DNA of 64,000 bases from positions 62,001 to 126,000 of the forward strand of contig CAINNJ010000023.1 of the NCBI GenBank assembly GCA_903851195.1, read 5' to 3'. Origin of the DNA: an uncultured Acidobacteriia bacterium. Its GTDB lineage: Bacteria; Acidobacteriota; Terriglobia; Bryobacterales; Bryobacteraceae. This document shows, piece by piece, positions 35,226 to 43,659 of the stretch. Each line of letters starts with the position of its first letter. Position 1 is the stretch's first letter. Made by a program: the position numbers and the translations under genes. Under the pieces are notes generated by a model, which made no database searches, was not told the DNA's origin, and saw only the letters and a list, made by a program, of their open reading frames with translations.

Positions 35226-36268
35226 GTACGGCGAGTCCCGCAAGACTACGGAATTCGCAGTTGACGTTTCTCGCGCTTGGGCTTCTGGCGAATGTTCTGG
35301 CTTCGGTTGCGGTTCACCGAGCGGCGGGGGCGGAGCGTTATCGCCTGGTTGCTTTCGGTGCCGCCCTGGACATGACGGTGACGGTCACCGCTCTTTATTA
35401 TTGGCTGATCGTGCGGCCCGGATTGCGCCGGAAAAGCAGCCTCGTGTTCGTGGCTCTGATGTGTCTGACGCGGGCGGCCTTCGCGCTTCCGGACGTGATT
35501 CCGGGCAGGGCACTGATTGGCGCGGGCGCGGAGATTGCGCTCGTGGCGGCTCTGGCGATCAGCTTCCGTCGGGCGCGCCGATTGAGCGCTGACCGGCCCG
35601 ATACGGATCCGGTAGAGCGGATCAGGGCTGTACTCTCCGGAATTGTTCCGTTTCGTACAGCCGAACGTGCTCTGGCGGGCGAGTTTTCGATCCTTTACTA
35701 CCTGTTCGCCTGGCGCGCCAAGCCGCACGTTCCCGCTGGTTCACGGCCGTTTACGCTTCACAAACAGAGCGGGGTCAACGATCTGTTTCTGATGGTGGGC
35801 TTGCTATCACTCCTTGAAGTCGGACCCGTCCATCTGGTGATTGCGCGCTGGAGCGTGACCGGCGCGTGGATCCTCACCGGGCTCAGCCTCTACGGGATGC
35901 TGTGGGCGGTTGCGCTGTCACGTTCCTTCGCTATGCGGCCCACGCTGGTCAGCGATCGGGGAATTCTGCTGCGCTTTGGCCTGCTGTTTTCGCTGTGGGT
36001 GCCCGTCGAAAGCATTCGGTCCATTTCGGCGACTCCGGTTCCCGGCGCAGTTCCGGTTCCACGTAACACCTCCGGAAACCTCTTTATCGAGTTCACGGAA
36101 CCGCTCGAAGCCGAAAAGATGCTCGGCTTTACCACGAGGATTTCTGCCGTCGCGATCCGTGCCGATGACGCGCAGTCTTTCCGGGACACTCTCCTCGAGT
36201 TGATGCCGGAGAATACCTCCAGACCTTTGAAATCATATTGTCAAACAGCGGTTGTTGAGCAAGAATGA
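35222..36268 (+). CDS. Integral membrane protein of unknown function
   Basis: This 348-residue protein has about seven hydrophobic helices (for example FLALGLLANVLASVAVH, ALIGAGAEIALVAALAISF, AWILTGLSLYGMLWAVAL, and FGLLFSLWVPV near residue 255). A soluble C-terminal domain of about 85 residues follows, with NLFIEFTEPLEAEKMLG resembling a PH-like strand set. No family name is recognised. The ATG overlaps the short upstream gene. The context with a pseudopilin gives no firm function. Confidence 0.75.
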   Translation: MSTASPARLRNSQLTFLALGLLANVLASVAVHRAAGAERYRLVAFGAALDMTVTVTALYYWLIVRPGLRRKSSLVFVALMCLTRAAFALPDVIPGRALIGAGAEIALVAALAISFRRARRLSADRPDTDPVERIRAVLSGIVPFRTAERALAGEFSILYYLFAWRAKPHVPAGSRPFTLHKQSGVNDLFLMVGLLSLLEVGPVHLVIARWSVTGAWILTGLSLYGMLWAVALSRSFAMRPTLVSDRGILLRFGLLFSLWVPVESIRSISATPVPGAVPVPRNTSGNLFIEFTEPLEAEKMLGFTTRISAVAIRADDAQSFRDTLLELMPENTSRPLKSYCQTAVVEQE

Positions 36269-36338
36269 CAGCAGGGCCACGCGCACACAAACTAACCGTT
36301 GGCCTCGAAATTGCCAAATAGCAGGTAGGAGTACTGAA

Positions 36339-36584
36339 ATGACACATTCCTCTCTTCCCGCGACCGTGGTGAGTGCTCAGAAGATGCCTCACGCACAGAA
36401 AGACGACATTCTGGCCTACGCCCGCGAAATCTTTGGAGACCCTCAAAAGACTCATTCGTGGCTGACGACACCGAATCCAGTATTCAGAGGCATGCGGCCC
36501 AAGGATCTGATTGCGATCGGCGATTCGATAGATCTTTCCGATGTCTGCGATGAGTTAGGACGTATCGATCACGGCGTTTTCTGA
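36339..36584 (+). CDS. Xre/MbcA/ParS-type antitoxin, toxin-binding domain only
   Basis: This 81-residue protein starts at 36339 after TAGGAG. Its second half matches the MbcA/ParS toxin-binding domain (DUF2384): PNPVFRGMRPKDLIAIGDSI followed by DLSDVCDELGRIDHGVF. Most relatives have about 140 residues with an N-terminal helix-turn-helix. Here that part is very short, so DNA binding may be weak or supplied by dimers. The RES toxin gene follows after 6 bp. Autoregulation is likely for the family but no operator was identified. Confidence 0.85.
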   Translation: MTHSSLPATVVSAQKMPHAQKDDILAYAREIFGDPQKTHSWLTTPNPVFRGMRPKDLIAIGDSIDLSDVCDELGRIDHGVF

Positions 36585-36590
36585 CGACGA

Positions 36591-37064
36591 ATGAACGTTT
36601 ACCGAATCTCGCGACTTCGGTGGATTGACCGACGCGAGGGGTCCGGTGTACCGGGCCGTTGGAACTATCGCTACTCGAAAGTGCTGTATACCTCGTCCTC
36701 CATTTCTCTGGCCCTGCTTGAAATTTTGGTACATATCCAGCCCGACCAGATTCCGGACGACTACCATTGGATAAAAGGTGAGATTCCCGACCAACTTCCT
36801 ATTGATACTGTCGGCGGACTCCCCGAAGATACCGCTGGCTACGGCACCATGTGGGTGAATTCGGCCAGACGTGCGATCCTCGCCGTGCCCTCGGTCATCG
36901 TTCCGGAGAAGAACTACCTGCTCAATCCGGCGCACGAAGATTTCCGAAGCATTCGCTGGCTGGCTCCGCAGAAGCTGGTGATCGATCCTCGGCTCACCGG
37001 AATCAAACCATCTCTGACCCTCGCCGCACCTTTGCCCGAGACGTCCGCCGTGCAAGGTGCCTGA
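36591..37064 (+). CDS. RES-domain toxin
   Basis: This 157-residue toxin has the RES fold, whose known members degrade NAD+ and halt growth. Conserved features are YRIS at the N-terminus, the GVPGRWNYRYSKVLYTSSSI block, Glu44 in LALLEILVHIQP and Ser101 in AILAVPSVIVPEKNYLLNP. The C-terminal IRWLAPQKLVIDPRL is also typical. The antitoxin gene lies immediately upstream. All key residues appear present, so the toxin is probably functional. Confidence 0.88.
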   Translation: MNVYRISRLRWIDRREGSGVPGRWNYRYSKVLYTSSSISLALLEILVHIQPDQIPDDYHWIKGEIPDQLPIDTVGGLPEDTAGYGTMWVNSARRAILAVPSVIVPEKNYLLNPAHEDFRSIRWLAPQKLVIDPRLTGIKPSLTLAAPLPETSAVQGA

Positions 37065-37074
37065 CCGAGCCCTT

Positions 37075-37713
37075 TCACCGGTACCGGATATCGATCACCT
37101 GGCGCGATAACAGCGGCGGCACATCGACCGTGAACGTGCCCGCAGTGCCGGCCAACGCCTCCCGCACCATACCGGAAAACTCGTCGGTCGTGAAGGCCCG
37201 CCGGATCGACTGCCGTCCATCCGCCGCCGCCTCCTTCCCGATAAGGGGACAAAGAAACACGGAGAACAGGGCCAGTGGCAGGGGATGCCGGATCAAATCC
37301 AGAATCAGCAGTCGGCGGCACGAACGCCCCACATTGCGGATCAGTGCGATATTCTGCTCCGGCGTCAGGTGGTGCGCCATGAGCGACGAAATCGCCACAT
37401 CGGCCTCCGGCAGGAGCGCCGTCGTCGCGTCGGCCGCAATTACCGGAACATCGTTTTGAAAACCCGGCTTCAAATCGACGCCGATGACCTCAACCCCCAT
37501 GCGACGCCGCAGGTAGCTGAGCAGATCGCCACCGCCGCACCCAACGTCGAGCACCCGCCGAACCGGTGCGCCGCCCGACTTAACAAACCGCTCCAGGGTG
37601 GGAAAACTTCCGAGCAGGAAATGCACCCGGGCCAGATCGCGATGAAATCTGTCGAGGATGGGACCGTTAATCTCGTCCGAATCCATCAATTCGGGCAGCA
37701 GGGATCTCGTCAA
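37075..37713 (-). CDS. SAM-dependent methyltransferase, class I
   Basis: This 212-residue protein has a Rossmann-type methyltransferase core. Motif I is VRRVLDVGCGGGDLLSYLRR, motif II VIGVDLKPGF, and motif IV VAISSLMAHHLTPEQN. The C-terminal half has a hydrophobic LPLALFSVFLCPLIG patch that may contact membrane or lipid substrate. The methylated substrate cannot be deduced. It ends 10 bp from the RES toxin gene on the opposite strand. Confidence 0.82.
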   Translation of the reverse strand: MTRSLLPELMDSDEINGPILDRFHRDLARVHFLLGSFPTLERFVKSGGAPVRRVLDVGCGGGDLLSYLRRRMGVEVIGVDLKPGFQNDVPVIAADATTALLPEADVAISSLMAHHLTPEQNIALIRNVGRSCRRLLILDLIRHPLPLALFSVFLCPLIGKEAAADGRQSIRRAFTTDEFSGMVREALAGTAGTFTVDVPPLLSRQVIDIRYR

Positions 37714-37749
37714 AGCGTCGTCGCGTCCATCCGCTTCGATTGTCGCGCA

Positions 37750-39096
37750 CTATTTGCCTCTTGTGAGGCCCAGTGCACGAATCCTTTTGTGGAGATTTGT
37801 TCGTTCCATGCCCAGCGCCCGGGCGGCGCTCGATACGTTCCACCTCGATTCCTCCAGCGCGCGCAGCACGTGCTCCCGCTCAGCCGATTCCCGCGCTTCC
37901 TGGACGCTCGATCTCGCACCGGTATCCTTCTGCAGTTTCAATTCGAGCGGGATCGCGCCTGCATTCAGCACGTCCCCATGGGAAAGAATCGCCATGCGCT
38001 CCACCACATTCCGCAGTTCCCGCGCATTGCCCGGCCAGGAATACTCCGTGAACGCTTCCCAAACCTCCTCATCGAAACTCTTCCTCCGAAAACCGTTGCG
38101 CGTGCAAAAATCTTCGAGGAAGTAATTCGCCATCGGCAAAACATCCTGGGGCCGCTCGCGCAGCGCGGGCACGCGAATTGGCACCACGCTGACCCGGTAA
38201 TACAGATCTTCACGGAACTTGCCCTGCGCCACCATCGCAGCCAGATCGCGGTTGGTCGCGGAGATCACCCGGACGACCACCCGGATCGTCTGTTCGCCGC
38301 CCACCCGGTGGAACTCGCCTTCCTGCAGGACACGCAGCAGCTTGGCCTGGGAATTTGAATGCAGATCGCCAATCTCATCGAGGAAAAGCGTGCCGTGGTC
38401 GGCCATCTCGAATTTGCCGCGGCGCATGGCGGTGGCTCCGGTAAACGAGCCCTTCTCGTGCCCGAACAACTCGCTCTCAATCAGTTCGCCGGGAATCGCC
38501 GCGCAGTTCACTTTGACGAACGGGCCTCCGGAAAACGGACTGCAGCCGTGGATATGCGCCGCCAGCAGTTCCTTGCCGGTGCCGGACTCCCCGATCAGCA
38601 GCACGCGCGCATCCGACCGCGCCGCCATGCTCGCCTGTTCCACCGCCCGCTCGAACGCCGGGCTTGAGCCGATCATCTTCGAACCGGGCCCCACCGCGTC
38701 CCGCAGCCGCTTGTTTTCCTGCTTGAGCTTGCCCTGCTCCAGCGCGTTCTTCACGGCCACCATCACGCGGTCGCGGCCCAGCGGCTTCTCCAGAAAGTCG
38801 AAGGCCCCGGCACGCGTCGCCTCCACGGCGTCGGAAATCGTGGCATGCCCGGAAATCATGATCACGGGCGCCGGTATCTCCGCCGCCTGCAGTTCGCGCA
38901 GCAGGTCGATGCCGTTGGCGTCGGGCAGCCGGACATCCAGCAGGAACAGATCCATACGCGCCCGTTCCGGCATGGCCCGCATCTCCGCGCCGCTGCGGAC
39001 CGCGTTCACCTGGTACCCTTCCCGCTCCAGTATCATGCGCAGGGAACGCCCGATGTTCTCTTCGTCGTCCACCACCAGAATCCGTCGGCTGATCAT
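37750..39096 (-). CDS. Sigma-54-dependent response regulator (NtrC/NtrX type)
   Basis: This protein of about 448 residues has three domains. The receiver (1-120) has phospho-acceptor Asp54 in DLFLLDVRLPDANG. The AAA+ ATPase (about 140-375) has Walker A GESGTGKE, the sigma-54 contact loop GSFTGA (GAFTGA variant) and GTLFLDEIGDLHSNSQAKLL. A Fis-type helix-turn-helix lies at the C-terminus (RWNVSSAARALGMERTNLHK). The start at 39096 has GGAAAG upstream and removes an N-terminal extension from longer readings. It lies four bases after the sensor kinase stop, so they form a two-component pair. Confidence 0.93.
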   Translation of the reverse strand: MISRRILVVDDEENIGRSLRMILEREGYQVNAVRSGAEMRAMPERARMDLFLLDVRLPDANGIDLLRELQAAEIPAPVIMISGHATISDAVEATRAGAFDFLEKPLGRDRVMVAVKNALEQGKLKQENKRLRDAVGPGSKMIGSSPAFERAVEQASMAARSDARVLLIGESGTGKELLAAHIHGCSPFSGGPFVKVNCAAIPGELIESELFGHEKGSFTGATAMRRGKFEMADHGTLFLDEIGDLHSNSQAKLLRVLQEGEFHRVGGEQTIRVVVRVISATNRDLAAMVAQGKFREDLYYRVSVVPIRVPALRERPQDVLPMANYFLEDFCTRNGFRRKSFDEEVWEAFTEYSWPGNARELRNVVERMAILSHGDVLNAGAIPLELKLQKDTGARSSVQEARESAEREHVLRALEESRWNVSSAARALGMERTNLHKRIRALGLTRGK

Positions 39097-39100
39097 TTGC

Positions 39101-40471
39101 TTACTTTCCGGCCGGCAACAACACGCGGAACCCGGCCCCGCCCAACTCACCCGCAATCAGCAGGATGTCGCCCCCGGACAACAGTGCGCTCTTACGGGCA
39201 ATGGAAAGTCCCAGTCCCATGCCGCGCTTCTTGAAAGAAATCGTCGGCTGAAAGAGTGACTTGCGCGCCAGTTCGCTTAGCCCCGGCCCCGAATCGTGAA
39301 CCTCGATCGCGATCCGATCCTCGAACGGACTCACCCGTGCCAGAATCTGCCCGCCCTCGCCCGCCGCTTCCGCCGCGTTCTCCAGCAGATTGACCAGAAT
39401 ACTTTTCACCAGATCCTGGTCCGCCATCGCGCTCAGGCTGTGTCCGGCGGCTTCCACCGCGTACCGCACTTCCGGATGCGCGGTTTTCAGGAACGCAATC
39501 CGCTCTTCCACAAGCGCCTGCACATCCAGCAGTTCCGGGCACACCGGTGGCTCGGACGAAAATTCCGAAAAGGCCCGAATACGGCGCTCCAGACTCTCGA
39601 TCTCATCCACCACGATGTCCGCAGCCTGGCCCAGGAATGCCTTCCGACCCTCCGGAGAGCCCTCGTCATGCCGTGCCACCATCTCTTCCACCGTAAGCCG
39701 GATCGGCGTGAGCGAATTCTTCACCTCGTGCGCCATCTTGCGCGCCAGCACCTGCCAGCTCGCCAGCTGCGTCAGGTAGACCAACCGGTCGCGGTTCTGT
39801 TCCAGTTCTGCTGCCGTGCGATTGAACGCATCCGTCGCGAGTCCGATTTCATCCGTTCGATCGTTTGGCACCCGGATCCGGAAATTGCCGCCCGCCAGAT
39901 CTTTCAGCGCGCCGGTCAGGTTTACGATCGGCCGGCTGAACCGTGTCGCGACGAACCAGACCAGGCCCAGTGCCACCAGCCAGATTCCTGTCGCGAGCAG
40001 GCTCCAGGCCACGAAGAATCCGCGCCGAAAGTCTCGCGATGCCGTCTGGTGCGCCCGCCCGATCTCGTCGGCAAGATCCTGCATCCGCACCGCGAGGGGC
40101 CGCTCCCAAACGTCCACCCCTTTCGCGGTGCGGCGCATATACTGCAGCTCGGTACCCCGCTCGCCGGTGCGTACAAAACGCTCGGCCTCTCCGCTTTCAC
40201 GAAACTCCTGGACAACCTGCGGCACGGTCTCGCCCGCGTAATGCTTCGGCGTCGCGTGGCCCGCTACCGCATCGTCCTTGAGCTGCTCCTGAGCGAGTTT
40301 GTAATACTCCCGGCCGGTATTTTGCAGGGAACGCGAAAGGCTGGAAAGCTGGTCGACCGGCCGCAGCCGCAGGCTCTGTTCCAGAAGAATGTTGGTCAGC
40401 CAGAGCGTCGCTCCCAGCGGCAGCAGCGTCGCCGCCACGAATACCAGGGCGAGACGAGTCCGGAGACTCAC
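39101..40471 (-). CDS. Sensor histidine kinase (NtrY-like)
   Basis: This kinase of about 456 residues starts with GTG at 40471, overlapping the upstream stop as GTGA. TM1 (about 7-28) and TM2 (about 150-175, FFVAWSLLATGIWLVALGLV) flank a periplasmic domain of about 115 residues. A HAMP linker (RFSRPIVNLTGALKDLAGGN) is followed by the dimerisation helix with phospho-His in KMAHEVKNSLTPIRL. The ATPase domain has KSILVNLLENAAEAAG (N box), VHDSGPGL (G1) and KRGMGLGLSIARKSALLSGG (G2). It should phosphorylate the adjacent sigma-54 activator. Confidence 0.93.
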   Translation of the reverse strand: MSLRTRLALVFVAATLLPLGATLWLTNILLEQSLRLRPVDQLSSLSRSLQNTGREYYKLAQEQLKDDAVAGHATPKHYAGETVPQVVQEFRESGEAERFVRTGERGTELQYMRRTAKGVDVWERPLAVRMQDLADEIGRAHQTASRDFRRGFFVAWSLLATGIWLVALGLVWFVATRFSRPIVNLTGALKDLAGGNFRIRVPNDRTDEIGLATDAFNRTAAELEQNRDRLVYLTQLASWQVLARKMAHEVKNSLTPIRLTVEEMVARHDEGSPEGRKAFLGQAADIVVDEIESLERRIRAFSEFSSEPPVCPELLDVQALVEERIAFLKTAHPEVRYAVEAAGHSLSAMADQDLVKSILVNLLENAAEAAGEGGQILARVSPFEDRIAIEVHDSGPGLSELARKSLFQPTISFKKRGMGLGLSIARKSALLSGGDILLIAGELGGAGFRVLLPAGK

Positions 40472-41100
40472 CCGTATCTCGCTTTCTTCAGTTCGGCCAC
40501 CGTGAAAGGCCCGGCGTTCAGCAGCCAGCGCTGCTGGTTGCCCTTCACCGGGCGGCTGAAAATTTCGATGAGCCGCGTAATGTTGATACCCGGTTCGCCG
40601 ATCACACCGATCTGATCCCGCGGATCGTCGGCCCGCAGATCCAGCTGGACGTAAAACGGCTTGTCCGGATGCATCAGCGCCTGCTCGACCGCCAGGTTGT
40701 CCAGACACCACGTTTCGGCCGCCTGAGCGGACAAATGGGAAATTGAACGCTGCGAGCCGGGCCGGTCGCCGAACCGCGTCACCGAGAAGTGCTCATCCCA
40801 GATGTCGTAACTGAGCGCAAACCGCGCCGCCGACCGCGCGTCCGCCACCACCGCATTCGGCTGGGAGGTAATGGTCAGCTGTCCGATAAAGGCTATCGAC
40901 ACCCCGTCCTTCAGTCTCTCAAGAGCCTTACCGTTGAGGAAGCCCAGCCGCGGAGCGGAGATATGGATGTAGTCGCCGTCGAGGTGCACAAGCAGTTTCG
41001 GGGCGATCGTCACCGCGCGCGCCGTCACCAGCAGGGCGCAACCCGCCGCCCCGGCTCCGAGCGCCGCCACCAGTGACCTGCGGGTGAGACGTTTACTCAA
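40468..41100 (-). CDS. DUF4390-like exported protein
   Basis: This 210-residue protein has an Arg-rich leader (MSKRLTRRSLVAALGAGAAG) with Cys21, which could mark a Tat signal or a lipoprotein. The mature part is beta-rich (LLVHLDGDYIHISAPRLGFL, GVSIAFIGQLTITSQPNAVV, FALSYDIWDEHFSVTRFGD) and resembles DUF4390 proteins, which are often encoded beside NtrY-like kinases. It overlaps the barrel gene upstream and the kinase gene downstream, each by four bases. A role in signalling to the kinase is a reasonable inference. Confidence 0.75.
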   Translation of the reverse strand: MSKRLTRRSLVAALGAGAAGCALLVTARAVTIAPKLLVHLDGDYIHISAPRLGFLNGKALERLKDGVSIAFIGQLTITSQPNAVVADARSAARFALSYDIWDEHFSVTRFGDRPGSQRSISHLSAQAAETWCLDNLAVEQALMHPDKPFYVQLDLRADDPRDQIGVIGEPGINITRLIEIFSRPVKGNQQRWLLNAGPFTVAELKKARYG

Positions 41101-42422
41101 TAGTTCATCCCTGCCATAAAGACGGGTGAAACACGTCCTTCGACGACCGGAAATGCCATGGTGAGAACAAATATTCCCTGGCGGTAGCCGATTCCCAGGG
41201 AATGCCGCACGCCGCCCGTGCCTTTGTCCCGGTTCCAGAGCGCACCGGAATCGTAGAATACCTCTCCCACACCATCGCCGAATTGATAGCCATAGCTGAG
41301 GGAATTGTGTGCCACCCGGGTGCCGCCCAGCGGGTTGATCGCGTACCGGTCCCAGCCTCTCAGCGTGGAACTGCTGCCCAGCACGAAACGTTCGAAGAAG
41401 GGCGCATCGCCGGAGATGTTTCCCCCCATGAAGTCATCCGACGCCAGTTGCTTCCCGTACTTCACCTGATAACGGAACGAGATCGTCTGCCGTGTATAAG
41501 AGTAGTCGGAACCCAGGCTTCGTGTTCCCAGACGCAGGCTGTACTTGCCATCGAGAGTCTGCTGCACGGTGCCCTCCACCGAATGAGCGAAATGGGCATC
41601 CGCGGTCAGCGCGTTCGCCGAACGCTGGCTGGCGCCGGACGTTTCCGGCTTCATTTGGGCAAAGTTGGCGCCGAGGGACAGCGTCAGCGATTTTGCTGCC
41701 ACGAAGGTGAATCCCGGCGAGACACCGCGGCGGGTGCGGTAAAGTTCCAGTCCGGACTCCGCGCCTCCGGCCGCCATCGCCCGCTGCGTGGAATTGCTCC
41801 ACTGTTCGTGAAAATCTTCGAACCCGATCCCGAACCGCACCTTGTCGCTGAAAACTTTGGCGTCCTCATACCGCGCCACAATGCCAGTGTATCGTTCGGT
41901 GAGGTCGTCGCCGTTGCTTACCGCGCCCAGCGTGAACGTGTTCGGGCCGGCATGTGTCGAAGCCTGCACCTCACCCGTAAAGCCTTGTTTGGAGTGATAG
42001 AGAAACTTCGGCACCGAAACTTCGAAGGCAATATCCCGCTTCACGACTTCGAAATTCACGCGAATCTGATCGGGCTGGCTCCCCCGGGACAGATGTTCGT
42101 TCACGGCGCGAAGGTGCAATTCCTTACGAAGCTCCGCTGCCATGTCACCGATCGCCGTCATGTCGCACCGGGCGCCGACCATGGCGATCAGCCGGTGCCG
42201 CAGTCCGGCCGGCAGTTTCGCCCGTTCCACCTGGACGCCTGAAATGGATACGCTTTCGATGGTGTAGCGCTGGTTGACGTTCGCTTCCGAAGCGGCGCGA
42301 AGCAAGGCCTGTCCGGCGAACGCCGGGCCGGAAAGAGCGGAGCCGGTCAGGAGAAGTAATGCCGGGAACGAAGTGAGACGCGCGGCGAACATTGCACACC
42401 AGGTTGCACGCCGTGTTCCCAT
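41097..42422 (-). CDS. Omp85/BamA-family outer-membrane barrel protein
   Basis: This protein of about 441 residues has a signal peptide (FPALLLLTGSALSGPAFAGQ), one POTRA-like region (YTIESVSISGVQVERAKLPA to about residue 135) and a C-terminal barrel. The barrel has the Omp85 lid-lock motif region SSTLRGWDRYAINPLGGTR and ends with PVVEGRVSPVFMAGMNY. It is far shorter than BamA (usually five POTRA domains), closer to single-POTRA members. The start is uncertain between 42422 and 42392. It is the first gene of the operon with the DUF4390-like protein and the two-component pair. Confidence 0.85.
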   Translation of the reverse strand: MGTRRATWCAMFAARLTSFPALLLLTGSALSGPAFAGQALLRAASEANVNQRYTIESVSISGVQVERAKLPAGLRHRLIAMVGARCDMTAIGDMAAELRKELHLRAVNEHLSRGSQPDQIRVNFEVVKRDIAFEVSVPKFLYHSKQGFTGEVQASTHAGPNTFTLGAVSNGDDLTERYTGIVARYEDAKVFSDKVRFGIGFEDFHEQWSNSTQRAMAAGGAESGLELYRTRRGVSPGFTFVAAKSLTLSLGANFAQMKPETSGASQRSANALTADAHFAHSVEGTVQQTLDGKYSLRLGTRSLGSDYSYTRQTISFRYQVKYGKQLASDDFMGGNISGDAPFFERFVLGSSSTLRGWDRYAINPLGGTRVAHNSLSYGYQFGDGVGEVFYDSGALWNRDKGTGGVRHSLGIGYRQGIFVLTMAFPVVEGRVSPVFMAGMNY

Positions 42423-42524
42423 AAGTAAGCGGTTGAAAACAAATAACAAAACTACAGTGGCCTGTGTGGTGTGCCGAACACAGGTGTGATGGACAACAGC
42501 CCTGCTGAGATCGTGCTCAGTTCA

Positions 42525-42929
42525 CTAAAGGACTTTCGCCAGTTCAGCGGCGAAAGCGCTTTTCGGTTCCTGATCACGCTTTTTACCGCCGCGCCGATCA
42601 GTACGATTGCGTTGTTGTTCCGGCCGTGCACCCGCACCAGCCGCACTCGGCGGACCCGTCCTCGGCGTCACGGCACCCTTGGTAGGCTGCGCGGGATTGG
42701 CACGAAGGACTTTGTCCTCGAGCGGAGCTCGGTCGAAACGCCGGATAATGGCCTGCATTTCGTCCGCTGTGGGGGCTTCCACGAACGCGAAGCCCTTCGA
42801 CTCCTGCGTTTCGTGATTCCGGATGACCTTAACAGAATCCGCGACAAGGTCCTCAGCAGCGAGCCATTGTTTAATGTCGTCAGCCGCGACCCAAGTGGGC
42901 AAATTGCCCAGAAAGACGGTAAAGCTCAT
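42525..42929 (-). CDS. RNA-binding protein with RRM domain
   Basis: This 134-residue protein has an N-terminal RRM fold. RNP2 is in FTVFLGNLPTWVAADDIKQW and RNP1 is KGFAFVEA (residues 45-52). The C-terminal half is Arg/Lys/Pro-rich and probably disordered (TPRTGPPSAAGAGARPEQQR, then TDRRGGKKRD), which would strengthen RNA binding. Bacterial single-RRM proteins of this type occur in cyanobacteria and several other phyla, often as stress- or cold-linked RNA chaperones. The start is the ATG at 42929. Confidence 0.9.
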   Translation of the reverse strand: MSFTVFLGNLPTWVAADDIKQWLAAEDLVADSVKVIRNHETQESKGFAFVEAPTADEMQAIIRRFDRAPLEDKVLRANPAQPTKGAVTPRTGPPSAAGAGARPEQQRNRTDRRGGKKRDQEPKSAFAAELAKVL

Positions 42930-43163
42930 TCAGTTGCTTAAATTACTCCGTGGATTGGTTTTTGGTGGTGTTCAAGAGGAGGGGGGTCCGATCTCTCGCC
43001 TACCTGATACTAACAGACCGTTTCGCGCCGTGCAATGTTACCCTGCACAGGTCGCGTTGCAACTATTTTGATGGAATCGCCGCGAATTTCGATTCGCGGA
43101 TGTCGCAGCCAAACCGCGTCCCGCGCGCGCCGCGTATACGAACTGGCCGGAAAAGAGCGCCAG

Positions 43164-43640
43164 CTACATTTTGTAGCGGCCGAGATCCTCGTCCCCGAGG
43201 TTCTCCAGATAACGTTTCAGCTCGGCGTTCGTGTTCACCTTGTCGGAAACCGTTGTCGCATTCTTTGCCGATTTCAGCACCGAATCGTCCACGTAAATCG
43301 GGCAATCCAGCCGCAGGGCAAGCGCCAGGGCATCGCTCGGGCGTGAATCCACGGAAATCAGTTCCCCGGCCCGCTCCACCCAGATCACCGCGAAAAACGT
43401 GTCTTCCTTCAGTTCGTTGACCACCACTTTGCGGATACCCGCATCGAGGCCCACCAGGAGAGTCTTGATCAGGTCATGCGTCATCGGCCGGGGAGTGGAA
43501 ACCTTCTCAATCTCCAGCGCGATCGCATTCGCTTCGTAAATCCCTACCCAGATCGGCAGAACGCTGCTGCTGCCCACATCTTTCAGGATGACGATCGGCA
43601 TGCTGGTAACAGGGTCCATCATCAACCCGCGGATCTTCAT
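43164..43640 (-). CDS. DUF151/bifunctional nuclease-family protein
   Basis: This protein of about 158 residues has the DUF151 domain: KIRGLMMDPVTSMPIVILKD, LPIWVGIYEANAIALEIEKV, RPMTHDLIKTLLVGLDAGIR and ISVDSRPSDALALALRLDCP, a characteristic run. Relatives have been described as bifunctional nucleases, but catalytic activity here is not shown. ATG 43640 follows GGAAG at good spacing, while ATG 43652 lacks a ribosome site; the longer form is possible. It lies shortly after the miaB stop, in the same direction. Confidence 0.9.
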   Translation of the reverse strand: MKIRGLMMDPVTSMPIVILKDVGSSSVLPIWVGIYEANAIALEIEKVSTPRPMTHDLIKTLLVGLDAGIRKVVVNELKEDTFFAVIWVERAGELISVDSRPSDALALALRLDCPIYVDDSVLKSAKNATTVSDKVNTNAELKRYLENLGDEDLGRYKM

Positions 43641-43659
43641 CTCGACTTCCATGCTGTTA

